Assembly (NCBI RefSeq): GCF_000155735.2
Contig: NC_020908.1
Coordinates: 1,927,001-1,991,000 of the forward strand
Length of the DNA: 64,000 nucleotides
Reading direction: 5' to 3'
Source: Octadecabacter arcticus 238
GTDB taxonomy: Bacteria > Pseudomonadota > Alphaproteobacteria > Rhodobacterales > Rhodobacteraceae
Shown one piece after another: positions 44,875 through 54,249 of this stretch. The stretch's first letter is position 1. Every line of letters begins with the position of its first letter. The notes under the pieces are model-generated. The model was not told where the DNA came from, ran no database searches, and saw nothing but the letters and a program-made list of their open reading frames with translations. A program made the translations under genes and the position numbers.

Positions 44875-45660
44875 CTAAGTGGACCAGTCTGGATCGCGCT
44901 TTTCAAGGAAGGCGTTGATCCCCTCGTTTGTTTGCGGATCTAGCATGTTTTCGATCATGCGCGCGCCTGTGTAGGCGTAGGCGTCAGCGGTGCTCATCTG
45001 GGCTTGTTCGTAGAAGGCCTGTTTGCCTGTTTTAACGGCGATAGGCAGCTTGTCGGCGATTGTTCGGGCGAGGGCGCGGGTCGCATTCGCCAATTCGTCG
45101 TCTGCAACGGATTTGTTAATCAGTCCCAGCTTCTGCGCCTCACCGGCGTCGATGAACCGTCCGGTCGTGAGCATTTCGAACGCCTGTTTGCGGGCTATGT
45201 TACGGGTGAGGGCTACCATCGGGGTTGAACAAAACAGCCCAATGTTGACGCCATTGACGCCGAATTTGCAACTGTGCGCGGCGACGGCCAGATCGCAAGT
45301 CGCGACCAACTGGCAGCCCGCAGCCGTAGCGATCCCTTGGACTTGGGCGATCACGGGCTGCGGCAGGGCTTGCACCGTTTGCATCATAGTAGCGCAGCGG
45401 TCGAACAAACCGCCAAAGCGCGCAGCACCCCCATCCGTATCTTGCCGTGCGGCCTGCATTTCACGCAGATCATGGCCAGCGCAAAACGCTTTGCCAGCAC
45501 CGGACAAAATAACGACGCGGGTGTCTTGATCTTCCATCAGGCTGTCGAATTGCGATTGCAGGGCATCAATCATCGCGTCACTCAGCGCGTTTAGTCGCGC
45601 TGGTGCAGTCATTTCGATATGTGCGATCCCGTTCGCGTTGGTGCGGGTAAGGTGGGGCAT
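44875..45660 (-). CDS. Enoyl-CoA hydratase/isomerase family protein
   Basis: A crotonase-fold protein of 261 residues from ATG 45660 (MPHLTRTNANGIAHIEMTAP); an ATG 10 codons upstream at 45690 is possible. The oxyanion-hole segments are FCAGHDLREMQAARQ and AAGCQLVATCDLAVAAHSCK, followed by KFGVNGVNIGLFCSTPMVAL. The residues match the ECHDC3-like branch; activity as a hydratase is likely but not assured. It is divergent from the PaaI-like thioesterase. Confidence 0.9.
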   Translation of the reverse strand: MPHLTRTNANGIAHIEMTAPARLNALSDAMIDALQSQFDSLMEDQDTRVVILSGAGKAFCAGHDLREMQAARQDTDGGAARFGGLFDRCATMMQTVQALPQPVIAQVQGIATAAGCQLVATCDLAVAAHSCKFGVNGVNIGLFCSTPMVALTRNIARKQAFEMLTTGRFIDAGEAQKLGLINKSVADDELANATRALARTIADKLPIAVKTGKQAFYEQAQMSTADAYAYTGARMIENMLDPQTNEGINAFLEKRDPDWST

Positions 45661-45728
45661 CTTGTGTCTCGCATTGGGGGTAAAGCTCATATAGAACTTA
45701 AGTCTAGGTCGCGGATTGGAAAATTGCT

Positions 45729-46151
45729 ATGGAAATGAAGATGGATGCTGTGGCGCTTCAGACGTTTCTTGAACGCGACTTCCCACAGGTCGTCGGCGAC
45801 TTCGAGTTTGTTGAGGTTGCACCACCGTTTGTCACCATGGTTCTGCTCGCATCCAACAAGCATTTGCGCCCTGGTGGAACTGTGTCGGGCCCATCGATGT
45901 TCGGATTGGTAGATGTCTGCGCCTATTTTTGCATTTTGGCAGCACTGGGGCCAGTTGCCTTGGCCGTAACCACCAATTGTTCCATCGATTTCATGCGCAA
46001 ACCTGCGGCAGGTCGATTGCTGTGCCGAATGGAGCTGCTGAAACTGGGCCGTACGCTGGCAGTCTGTGAAGGGCGGATCTTTGGCGAGACAGCGGCGGAT
46101 AAAATTGTCGCGCGGGCGTCGCTGACCTATTCAATTCCACCAAATCACTAA
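45729..46151 (+). CDS. PaaI-family hotdog thioesterase
   Basis: A 140-residue hotdog-fold thioesterase. HLRPGGTVSGPSMFGLVDVC holds the family's active-site loop (the usual GG-x-SG-x(3)-D pattern, with Asp in FGLVDVC), followed by TNCSIDFMRKPAAGRLLCRM. It probably hydrolyses small acyl-CoA esters. It is divergent from the enoyl-CoA hydratase gene, consistent with acyl-CoA metabolism, and precedes rplM by about 165 bp. Confidence 0.87.
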   Translation: MEMKMDAVALQTFLERDFPQVVGDFEFVEVAPPFVTMVLLASNKHLRPGGTVSGPSMFGLVDVCAYFCILAALGPVALAVTTNCSIDFMRKPAAGRLLCRMELLKLGRTLAVCEGRIFGETAADKIVARASLTYSIPPNH

Positions 46152-46222
46152 TCTGCATGGGGTAAAACGTTACCTTTTTATTAAGACATTGAAAAGGCTA
46201 AGTTTATTGCCACTCATGGCAC

Positions 46223-46250
46223 TTGACCGCCCGTCAGACCCAGCTATAAC
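46223..46250 (+). promoter_or_regulatory. Putative promoter of rplM-rpsI
   Basis: TTGACC at 46223-46228, 16-base spacer, TATAAC at 46245-46250, about 70 bp before rplM. It matches the housekeeping alphaproteobacterial consensus well. Confidence 0.6.
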
Positions 46251-46317
46251 CGCCCAATCAAATATCGGACCACCGCCAATCTATTTTGGGGTTGGTCCAA
46301 ACACTTAGGAAACACCG

Positions 46318-46779
46318 ATGAAAACCTTCTCTGCTACTCCGGCAGATATCGAGAAGAAATGGATCCTGGTTGACGCTGAAGGCGTTATTCTGGGCCGTCT
46401 TGCTTCCGTTATCGCCATGCGTCTTCGCGGCAAGCATAAGCCGTCTTTCACACCGCACATGGATATGGGCGACAACGTGATTGTCATCAACGCTGAAAAA
46501 ATTCAGCTGACTGGTAACAAGCGTGATAAGCCAAACTACTGGCACACTGGCACAGTTGGCGGCATCAAATCCCGTACAACTGGTGAAATCCTTGAGGGCA
46601 AGCACCCCGAGCGTGTCGTCATGCAAGCTGTTAAGCGCATGCTGCCGGGCAACCGTTTGTCGCGCGTTCAGATGACACACTTGCGTGTGTTCGCTGGCGC
46701 AGAACACGGTATGGAAGCTCAAAAGCCCGAAGTTCTCGACGTTGCGTCGATGAACAAAAAGAACACGAGGACATCATAA
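46318..46779 (+). CDS. rplM: 50S ribosomal protein L13
   Basis: A 153-residue L13: [58 protein letters not shown] and [15 protein letters not shown]. It binds 23S rRNA early in assembly. The stop TAA overlaps the ATG of rpsI by one base. Confidence 0.97.
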   Translation: MKTFSATPADIEKKWILVDAEGVILGRLASVIAMRLRGKHKPSFTPHMDMGDNVIVINAEKIQLTGNKRDKPNYWHTGTVGGIKSRTTGEILEGKHPERVVMQAVKRMLPGNRLSRVQMTHLRVFAGAEHGMEAQKPEVLDVASMNKKNTRTS

Positions 46780-47276
46780 TGGCCGATCAAGTGAACTCCC
46801 TCGAAGAGCTGGGCCAAGTCGCAGACAGCATCGAAACTGTCGACGCACCACAAATCACAACGATTCAACGTGAAGTCGTCAAGGACGCACTGGGTCGTTC
46901 TTATGCCACAGGTAAGCGTAAAGATGCGGTCGCCCGCGTTTGGATCAAACCAGGTTCTGGCAAGGTCATCGTCAATGGTCGTGACCAAACAATCTACTTT
47001 GCACGCCCAGTTCTGCGCATGATCTTGTTGCAGCCGTTTGAAGTGTCCGGCGTTGCGGGTCAATTCGACGTCATGGCAACTGTCAAAGGCGGAGGCCTGT
47101 CCGGTCAAGCTGGTGCGGTCAAGCACGGCATTTCCAAGGCGCTGCAATTGTTCGACCCGTCCTTGCGCGCAGCATTGAAAGCCGCTGGTTTCATTACCCG
47201 CGACAGTCGTGTTGTTGAACGTAAGAAATACGGTAAAGCAAAAGCCCGTAAGAGCTTCCAGTTCTCTAAGCGTTAA
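46779..47276 (+). CDS. rpsI: 30S ribosomal protein S9
   Basis: A 165-residue S9 with an acidic N-terminal extension of about 40 residues before the conserved [20 protein letters not shown]. The family end is [11 protein letters not shown], the Lys/Arg tail that reaches the P-site t[23 protein letters not shown] is the central signature. It is the last core gene before the accessory island. Confidence 0.97.
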   Translation: MADQVNSLEELGQVADSIETVDAPQITTIQREVVKDALGRSYATGKRKDAVARVWIKPGSGKVIVNGRDQTIYFARPVLRMILLQPFEVSGVAGQFDVMATVKGGGLSGQAGAVKHGISKALQLFDPSLRAALKAAGFITRDSRVVERKKYGKAKARKSFQFSKR

Positions 47277-47310
47277 GCTGGAACCTACAGCTAATTTACC
47301 TAAAGTATTG

Positions 47311-47342
47311 AAAAGGCGCAGTTTTTACTGCGCCTTTTCTTT
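47311..47342 (+). terminator. Rho-independent terminator after rpsI
   Basis: Perfect 12-bp stem AAAAGGCGCAGT / ACTGCGCCTTTT with a 4-base loop TTTT, followed by CTTTTA. The symmetrical A and T ends make it potentially bidirectional. The island integrase begins about 100 bp later. Confidence 0.92.
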
Positions 47343-47471
47343 TATGTATACATACAAATGTTTTACACCGTGCTCTAACATAGACAGAAAGCAATGCAGA
47401 ACTTACACTTCATTTACACGTTTTAGGGTGTTTTGGAGGCAGTTTGGTTGAGCAAAAGCTACTTGAACAAG

Positions 47472-48858
47472 GAGCTATGACTGAATCTGGTGTTTGAATG
47501 GTTTGAAGGTTGGCGGCGTATCTGGTTGAATTGTTGTTGGAAGACAGCAGCCCAACCAAAGGAGATACACCACCATGGGAACTACTAACATTGTTGATTT
47601 TGCGCGTCGAGACGAGATGACGGACGCGTTGACGGAGTTGCTGAAAACGGGAGCACAACAATTGATCGCGACAGCAGTTGAGGCTGAGCTTGTCAGTTAT
47701 TTGGCGCAATTTACCGGCTTACGCACCGATGCCGGTCACGCGGCAGTCGTGCGTAATGGACATCATCCTGCCCGCCCGTTTCAAACGGGCATTGGCCCTG
47801 TGAGCGTGCGCATTCCAAAGGTTCGGTCCAAGGACGGCACACCGGTGACATTCCGGTCTGCCCTGGTGCCGCCCTATGTGCGCCGCACGAAGACGCTGGA
47901 AGCGGCCTTGCCATGGCTTTACCTCAAAGGGATCTCCAGCGGCGAGATGGCTCCCGCCCTCAAGGTTCTTCTGGGCCCAGATGCCGTTGGCTTGTCGGCT
48001 AATACGGTTTCGCGTTTAAAACGCGATTGGGCCAATGAATACGAGGCTTGGAAAGGCGCTGAGTTAGATGACGAGCCCATCGTCTATATCTGGGCCGACG
48101 GCGTTCACAGCGGCCTTCGGGGCGAGGATGACAAGCTCTGTGCCCTTGTTATTATTGGGGTAACTGCCCGTGGCAAGAAGCGATTTCTGGCAATTGAGGA
48201 TGGGGTGCGCGAGTCCACGCAGAGCTGGCGCGAGGTTCTGCTTAACCTCAAAAGCCGAGGCATGAATGCGCCCAAACTGGCCATCGGGGACGGTGCCATG
48301 GGGTTTTGGGCGGCCATGGACGAAGTCTATCCTGAGACCCGCCATCAACGCTGTTGGCAACACAAAACGATGAACGTGCTCAATTGTTTACCCAAGCTGT
48401 CTCAGCCAAAAGCCAAGGCCGCGCTGCACGACATCTGGCAGGCCGAGACCAAAGTCGATGCAGAAAAGGCGTTCGATCTGTTCATCAAAACCTACGAACC
48501 CAAATATCCCAAGGCCACACTATGCCTGCAAAAAGATCGTGAGGAACTCATGGCATTCTTCGACTTCCCGGCGCAGCATTGGCAAAGCATCCGCACTAGC
48601 AATCCAATTGAATCGGCCTTCGCTACGATCCGGCATCGTACCAAGCGTTCAAAGGGCTGCCTGTCACGCGATGGCATGCTGCACATGATGTTCAAACTGG
48701 GGCAATGTGCTGAGCAAAATTGGAGGAAGCTACGCGGCTTTGACTACCTCGCAAAAGTCATCACAGGCGTCACGTTCAAAGACGGAATCGAAACCACAAA
48801 CCCCGACCAGATCACCGCATGACCAACAATACTCAAACACCAGATTTGACAATAACTC
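47472..48858 (+). mobile_element. IS256-family element, copy 1, with 9-bp target duplication
   Basis: 1387 bp. Left end GAGCTATGACTGAATCTGGT, right end (reversed) GAGTTATTGTCAAATCTGGT; 20 of 26 terminal bases match. The flanks TTGAACAAG at 47463-47471 and 48859-48867 are identical. It sits in codons 6-8 of the integrase gene. Copy 2 at 51745 has exactly the same length. Confidence 0.95.
47575..48822 (+). CDS. IS256-family transposase (intact copy)
   Basis: A 415-residue Mutator-type transposase. It starts GTTNIVDFARRDEMTDALTE after AAAGGAG. The DDE core is visible as VYIWADGVHSGLRGEDDKLC (first Asp), LAIGDGAMGFWAAMDEVYPE (second Asp) with the CxxH-like RCWQHKTMNVLN, and SNPIESAFATIRHRTKRSKG (Glu). 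It is complete, with both element ends and a target duplication, so it could be active and could drive copy 2 in trans. Confidence 0.94.
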   Translation: MGTTNIVDFARRDEMTDALTELLKTGAQQLIATAVEAELVSYLAQFTGLRTDAGHAAVVRNGHHPARPFQTGIGPVSVRIPKVRSKDGTPVTFRSALVPPYVRRTKTLEAALPWLYLKGISSGEMAPALKVLLGPDAVGLSANTVSRLKRDWANEYEAWKGAELDDEPIVYIWADGVHSGLRGEDDKLCALVIIGVTARGKKRFLAIEDGVRESTQSWREVLLNLKSRGMNAPKLAIGDGAMGFWAAMDEVYPETRHQRCWQHKTMNVLNCLPKLSQPKAKAALHDIWQAETKVDAEKAFDLFIKTYEPKYPKATLCLQKDREELMAFFDFPAQHWQSIRTSNPIESAFATIRHRTKRSKGCLSRDGMLHMMFKLGQCAEQNWRKLRGFDYLAKVITGVTFKDGIETTNPDQITA

Positions 48859-49128
48859 TTGAACAAGGTTGAGATGAAAAACGGGCAGATTTTGCTGTTT
48901 CATCGTGCTGCCAACAGCAAACGTCCAATCTATCACATGCGGATCCATGTACATGGAATGCGCGACATACACGGCAACAAATTCACGTACTGGCAATCGA
49001 CAACAAACGAGAACGACTTGGAAGAAGCACAACGGATTGCTTTGGATAAGTTTGACGAGCTGCGCTTGCGTGTAAAAGACAACAGGCCAGTTGTTGAATT
49101 GTTATTTGCTGATCTCTACGCGCTTTGG

Positions 49129-50348
49129 CAGGGGAATCGCGTTTGGAACTGAGTGAGTAAAGGATTGCTCTTGCAGGTGATGGCGGGATGGATTCTGGAT
49201 GGGTGGTTGTTCTCATCGGGTGCTCATCGCCATGCATATTTTTCTATCCGCCTTCGACGAAGTTCCTGATCCGCGCGCCAGTAACGTGCGCCACGACCTT
49301 GGTGAACTGCTCGTTATCGCCTTCGTGTCGGTCTTATGTGGATCGACCTCCTGCGCCGAGATGGCCGCATTTGGCCGTGCAAAAGAGAGCTTTTTCAGGA
49401 ACTTCCTGAAACTCAAGCATGCCATTCCATCGCATGATACCTTCTCGGAGGTCTTCCGGATCATCGACCCGAAGGCACTCGATGCGGCCTTCAGTAAGGT
49501 ACTTGCCGATGTGACCAAGCTCCTCAAAGACGGTGATATCATCGCGATTGACGGCAAAGCGTTACGGGGTGCGCGCGACCCGGGCGAAAGCGCACGGACC
49601 CGCATGATGGTCTCAGCCTATGCCTCGCGGCTGCGCCTGACGTTGGCGACAGTACCTGCCGATCGAGGCACAGAACTCAGCGCGGCCATAGAGGCGCTTG
49701 GGTTGATCGATCTGCGGGGCAAGGTGGTCACCGGTGATGCATTACATTGCAACCGCCGCACGGTTGCCGCAATCAACGCAGGCGGCGGTGATTGGTGCCT
49801 CGCCCTCAAGGGTAACCAGGAATCCCTGTTGTCTGACGCCCGTGGATGTTTCAGCAAGGGGCACAAAAGCGATCCAACAGCCGTTACGGAAAATACCGGC
49901 CATGGAAGAAAAGAAACCCGTAAGGCGGTCGTGGTATCGGCTAAGGCATTGGCAGAATACCACGAATTCCCTGGCCTCAAGGGGTTCGGTCGCATCGAGG
50001 CGACCAGAGAGACGGGCGGAAAGGTGACCTCAGAGACCCGCTACTTCGCGCTGTCTTGGGTTCCCACACCTGAGGTGCTGTTGGCCGCTGTCCGCGACCA
50101 TTGGGCCATCGAAAATGCCCTTCATTGGCAGTTGGATGTGTCTTTCCGCGAGGACGCCGCACGCAATCGGAAAGACAACGGTCCCGGCAACATCGCCGTT
50201 CTACGTCGCCGCGCACTCGACGTCCTCCGGCGTGACACATCCAAGGGCTCTCTCTCCATAAAAATCAAACGTGCAGGCTGGGACACCACCTTCTTACGCA
50301 GCATTCTCAGTGACTTGGCAACAACATGAGCCAAACGCGATTGCCCTG
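49129..50348 (+). mobile_element. ISAs1-family element with 10-bp target duplication
   Basis: 1220 bp. Ends CAGGGGAATCGCGTTTGG and, reversed, CAGGGCAATCGCGTTTGG. The flanks CGCGCTTTGG at 49119-49128 and 50349-50358 are identical. It is inserted in the integrase gene. It is a different ISAs1 type from the one at 30883, but with related ends and the same duplication length. Confidence 0.95.
49232..50329 (+). CDS. ISAs1-family transposase
   Basis: About 365 residues from ATG 49232 (MHIFLSAFDEVPDPRASNVR); an in-frame ATG at 49199 would add 11 residues. Landmarks are the N-terminal DPR segment, FVSVLCGSTSCAEMAAFGRA, IIAIDGKALRGARD (first Asp), GKVVTGDALHCNRRTVAAIN, CLALKGNQESLL and RDHWAIENALHWQLDVSFRE. 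The frame is intact and the element has both ends. It shares only general similarity with the transposase at 30902. Confidence 0.93.
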   Translation: MHIFLSAFDEVPDPRASNVRHDLGELLVIAFVSVLCGSTSCAEMAAFGRAKESFFRNFLKLKHAIPSHDTFSEVFRIIDPKALDAAFSKVLADVTKLLKDGDIIAIDGKALRGARDPGESARTRMMVSAYASRLRLTLATVPADRGTELSAAIEALGLIDLRGKVVTGDALHCNRRTVAAINAGGGDWCLALKGNQESLLSDARGCFSKGHKSDPTAVTENTGHGRKETRKAVVVSAKALAEYHEFPGLKGFGRIEATRETGGKVTSETRYFALSWVPTPEVLLAAVRDHWAIENALHWQLDVSFREDAARNRKDNGPGNIAVLRRRALDVLRRDTSKGSLSIKIKRAGWDTTFLRSILSDLATT

Positions 50349-51444
50349 CGCGCTTTGGTGGGACGAGAAGAAGCGGAGGCTGGTGGCGAGTTTTGCTGCG
50401 AAGGGCAGGACGGGGCAAACAGAGCGCATTGTTTGGTTTGAAAAGCAAAGCAAACGGTACTGGCTAGCTTATTTTGGCGACAAGAAGATAGGCGACATAA
50501 ACCAAGCGTACGTGAATGGCTACTGGGCTTGGCGCATGGCTTACTGGACTATGGCCAGCGCAGCTGAAAAGAAAAAGCATCCAAACTACGCACTTAATCC
50601 CAGCAAGAAAACGTTGGACATGGAGCAGAGTGCGCTGCGTGAAATATTTGGTTGGGGCAACGCTCATAAGCATATTACCTATCAACCAATAATCGAAAAT
50701 CCATTTGCGCGACAACGCATTGCTGCAACGCGCAGGCCGAGTTTTGACGAAGCGGAATGGCAGCAGTTGCGTGAGTACATGCAGCGTTGGGTTGTTGGAC
50801 GGGGGGATGCAGACAAGCGGGTACATTCCAAGCATCTGTATCAACGCAAGCTTCTTCAAATCTATTTGCATTGGCTAGCGCTGACAGGAATGCGCACAGG
50901 TGAAGCTCTCAAACTCCGGCACAGAGATGTTTGGATCGGTAAGACTGAACAATATGAACAGCTAATGCTGCGCATCACAGTCCCAAAAGATACAAAAACT
51001 GGCTCACGAATCGTTTCGTCACAGCCCAGTTTGATAACTTGGTATGACGCGCTGATCGAGCTAACAGGCACCGATGCAGAAGCTGATTTGCTGTTTTGTG
51101 ACGTGGAAGGAAAAGCAAACAAGGGCTTTTATAAATCTGTTCCCAAGCTGTTTAGGGAGGCTGGTGTGCTGTTGGACGACAACGGCGATAGACGTACTGC
51201 ATACAGCTTGCGTCATTACTATGCCGAGCAGCGGTTGATTGAACTGGGCTTAAATGTACGTGCTTTTGACATTATTGCTACGAACATGGGCACTGGTCGG
51301 CAGTATTTGGAGGCGCATTATGTGCGCAAAGGCGTGATGCAGGATGAGGACGCGCTGGTTACGGCAGGGGGTACACGACGAACTACAATGGTAGATGAGG
51401 CTGAAGTGCGGGCTGCTAGCAGTGGTTTGGACGATTTTTATTAA

Positions 51445-51744
51445 TGGTGTCGTACAGCGCGTAGTGGCGGCAACAAGTGCAACTGAAGCTGACCGGGCGC
51501 GCAGGAAGCTTGAGGCGATGCAGGCCGCTGCAAAACGCAGGCGCTAACTTCAAAGTTTGAAGTAACGCACATCGGTTAAAGCGCAGCGTAAAACACGTTT
51601 TGGACGGGGTTAGCAGTATTGGTGGGCAAAGGCGTTGGTTGGCGGCTTAGTGACGCTAGTTTTAGGCGTACGGCACAAGCACAACTGATAGATGGACAGG
51701 CGTGAGCAAGCTATGCGCTTTCATGCTTTCAAAAACGAAAGTGC
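51445..51744. other. Intergenic DNA between the integrase end and IS256 copy 2
   Basis: 300 bp without a supported gene. Its first 100 bp (TCGTACAGCGCGTAGTGGCG and CAACTGAAGCTGACCGG) have a diverged counterpart at 54032-54098, so this stretch belongs to a duplicated integrase 3' region. Confidence 0.6.
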
Positions 51745-53131
51745 GAGTTATTGTCAAATCTGGTGTTTGAGTATTGTTGGTCATGCGGTGATCTGGTCGG
51801 GGTTTGTGGTTTCGATTCCGTCTTTGAACGTGACGCCTGTGATGACTTTTGCGAGGTAGTCAAAGCCGCGTAGCTTCCTCCAATTTTGCTCAGCACATTG
51901 CCCCAGTTTGAACATCATGTGCAGCATGCCATCGCGTGACAGGCAGCCCTTTGAACGCTTGGTACGATGCCGGATCGTCGCGAAGGCCGATTCAATTGGA
52001 TTGCTAGTGCGGATGCTTTGCCAATGCTGCGCCGGGAAGTCGAAGAATGCCATGAGTTCCTCACGATCTTTTTGCAGGCATAGTGTGGCCTTGGGGTATT
52101 TGGGTTCGTAGGTTTTGATGAACAGATCGAACGCCTTTTCTGCATCGACTTTGGTCTCGGCCTGCTAGATGTCGTGCAGCGCGGCCTTGGCTTTTGGCTG
52201 AGACAGCTTGGGTAAACAATTGAGCACGTTCATCGTTTTGTGTTGCCAACAGCGTTGATGGCGGGTCTCAGGATAGACTTCGTCCATGGCCGCCCAAAAC
52301 CCCATGGCACCGTCCCCGATGGCCAGTTTGGGCGCATTCATGCCTCAGCTTTTGAGGTTAAGCAGAACCTCGCGCCAGCTCTGCGTGGACTCGCGCACCC
52401 CATCCTCAATTGCCAGAAATCGCTTCTTGCCACGGGCAGTTACCCCAATAATAACAAGGGCACAGAGCTTGTCATCCTCGCCCCGAAGGCCGCTGTGAAC
52501 GCCGTCGGCCCAGATATAGACGATGGGCTCGTCATCTAACTCAGCGCCTTTCCAAGCCTCGTATTCATTGGCCCAATCGCGTTTTAAACGCGAAACCGTA
52601 TTAGCCGACAAGCCAACGGCATCTGGGCCCAGAAGAACCTTGAGGGCGGGAGCCATCTCGCCGCTGGAGATCCCTTTGAGGTAAAGCCATGGCAAGGCCG
52701 CTTCCAGCGTCTTCGTGCGGCGCACATAGGGCGGCACCAGGGCAGACCGGAATGTCACCGGTGTGCCGTCCTTGGACCGAACCTTTGGAATGCGCACGCT
52801 CACAGGGCCAATGCCCGTTTGAAACGGGCGGGCCGGATGATGTCCATTACGCACGACTGCCGCGTGACCGGCATCGGTGCGTAAGCCGGTAAATTGCGCC
52901 AAATAACTGACAAGCTCAGCCTCAACTGCTGTCGCGATCAATTGTTGTGCTCCCGTTTTCAGCAACTCCGTCAACGCGTCCGTCATCTCGTCTCGACGCG
53001 CAAAATCAACAATGTTAGTAGTTCCCATGGTGGTGTATCTCCTTTGGTTGGGCTGCTGTCTTCCAACAACAATTCAACCAGATACGCCGCCAACCTTCAA
53101 ACCACTCAAACACCAGATTCAGTCATAGCTC
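51745..53131 (-). mobile_element. IS256-family element, copy 2, with 9-bp target duplication
   Basis: 1387 bp, opposite orientation to copy 1 and nearly identical to it. The flanks CGAAAGTGC at 51736-51744 and 53132-53140 are identical. Its transposase is inactivated by two nonsense mutations, so it depends on copy 1 or another copy for movement. Confidence 0.95.
51781..53028 (-). pseudogene. IS256-family transposase with two nonsense codons
   Basis: Colinear over 415 codons with the intact copy at 47575. A CGA arginine codon has become TGA at 52345-52347 (after LLNLKS), and a TGG tryptophan codon has become TAG at 52165-52167 (in the HDIWQAE segment). Both changes are transitions. The frame otherwise keeps the same motifs (VYIWADGVHSGLR, SNPIESAFATIRHRTKRSKG). 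A few further point differences exist. The product would be cut at 227 residues, before the second catalytic Asp. Confidence 0.94.
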
Positions 53132-53261
53132 CGAAAGTGCAAGGCTAGGCTGCAAAAAAGAACTTTTCAGCAGGGCGCAGTATTCATGTCAGCACTCGAC
53201 GGTATTCTTCAGTCATACAGAACAGCAGCCATGTCTATGTGTGCGGTTGGTTGAGTTAACA

Positions 53262-53963
53262 ATGACAACTTTAGATATCAACAACGCCGTAAAAGCCATG
53301 CTTGATGATTTTAAAGGCTTGAACACGCACATAGGTTACGAGGGCACCGTCTTTGGTGGAGGGACTGAAGTTGAGCAGGAAGACTGGGATGAGCTGCTAG
53401 ATGATACTTGGCCGTTCATAATGGGTGAAAAGCTTGACAGCAGCTTTACAGCTGAAGTTAGAAATTGGCATTCACATTCTGTTTGTTTAACGGGATTAAG
53501 CTTTGACCAGCCTCTCATATTTGAAGCTAAAGATGCAGAAACGGGATCGTTAAATTTTCCGGCAACAATCAAAGGTGGAGTTGGGGAGAGGTATTTGTTT
53601 AAAGCGTTGGGTGAGCGCTCGTTAACTGTAGAAGTTCCTCTGGCAGATGATTGGCTTAAGTTGGATGATGGAAAGACGCAGATATTTGCATTTTTCAAGA
53701 TCGGATCAGTATCGATGGATTTTTTAACCGAAACTAAGGCGGAAATTGAAGAAATATTTGCCCTCTTAAAAAAACAAACGACTCGCTTTCAAAGTCAATT
53801 AACGATCAGTCAACTTTCGCAAAGCCATCAAAATTTTCATAAGCTCACTGGGTTGGACACTGACAAGTTTTACAAGCCGTTTGTGGAAAAAGCTTTATTT
53901 TTGAAAAGAGCGTCGATACAACTAATAAGCTTACAGCACACAGCGCACAACAACGGTAGGTGA
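53262..53963 (+). CDS. Hypothetical island protein
   Basis: I do not recognise this 233-residue protein. From ATG 53262 it reads MTTLDINNAVKAMLDDFKGL, acidic at first, then beta-rich (SVCLTGLSFDQPLIFEAKDA, GERYLFKALGERSLTVEVPL), and ends with a helical, Gln/Lys-rich segment. No signal peptide or membrane segment. A GTG in the same frame at 53241 would add 7 residues. It is AT-rich, like the restriction-modification genes that follow. Its last codons overlap, in another frame, a remnant of an integrase 3' end, so the true C-terminus may have been replaced. Confidence 0.6.
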   Translation: MTTLDINNAVKAMLDDFKGLNTHIGYEGTVFGGGTEVEQEDWDELLDDTWPFIMGEKLDSSFTAEVRNWHSHSVCLTGLSFDQPLIFEAKDAETGSLNFPATIKGGVGERYLFKALGERSLTVEVPLADDWLKLDDGKTQIFAFFKIGSVSMDFLTETKAEIEEIFALLKKQTTRFQSQLTISQLSQSHQNFHKLTGLDTDKFYKPFVEKALFLKRASIQLISLQHTAHNNGR

Positions 53964-54003
53964 TGCTGAAGTGCGGGCTGCTTATGCGGGCTTGGACGAT
54001 TAG
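53937..54003 (+). pseudogene. Second integrase 3'-end remnant
   Basis: The frame reads STQRTTTVGDAEVRAAYAGL followed by DD and a stop. This is clearly homologous to the last residues of the interrupted integrase at 51375-51440 (TRRTTMVDEAEVRAASSGLD). Non-coding similarity continues about 90 bp beyond the stop. It marks the place where another copy of this integrase family once ended. Confidence 0.75.
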
Positions 54004-54249
54004 GCTTACATCAAAGTTTGATGTAGTGGGAGCGTACAGCGCTTAGTGGCGGGGCTACGGTGTGTGAACGACGGTTTTATGTCAGTCGCAACTGACCGGA
54101 CCATTTGTGCGCTTCTGAGTCATGATATTATAGATTTAAGCTTTGCTTAGCCTCAGAAAACGGTTGCAGTAGTCTGCATCGCAATAACATACGTGACTCA
54201 AATACTAGTGCATGATAGATAATCTAAAATAGACATTATGTAGGTTTTC

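Larger units (their letters stand above)
47448..51444 (+). pseudogene. Tyrosine recombinase (island integrase) interrupted by IS256 and ISAs1
   Basis: The gene is in three pieces that join perfectly once both elements and one target copy each are removed. Piece 1, 47448-47471, starts with TTG behind GGAGG and reads MSKSYLNK. Piece 2, 48868-49128, begins VEMKNGQILLFHRAANSKRP. Piece 3, 50359-51444, resumes WDEKKRRLVASF. The total is about 456 residues. The catalytic domain has the first Arg in LTGMRTGEALKLRHRD, the RHYYAEQRL box in AYSLRHYYAEQRL, and a C-terminal YLEAHYVRKG with the likely nucleophile Tyr. Related integrases drive genomic-island insertion. No intact start-to-stop frame remains, so the island is probably no longer mobile by this route. 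The last piece alone (from 50326) looks like a gene but starts inside the IS end. Confidence 0.88.

Noticed and set aside
50326..51444. A complete integrase gene starting at 50326
   Set aside because: Its first 11 codons are the right end of ISAs1; the native N-terminus lies upstream of the element.
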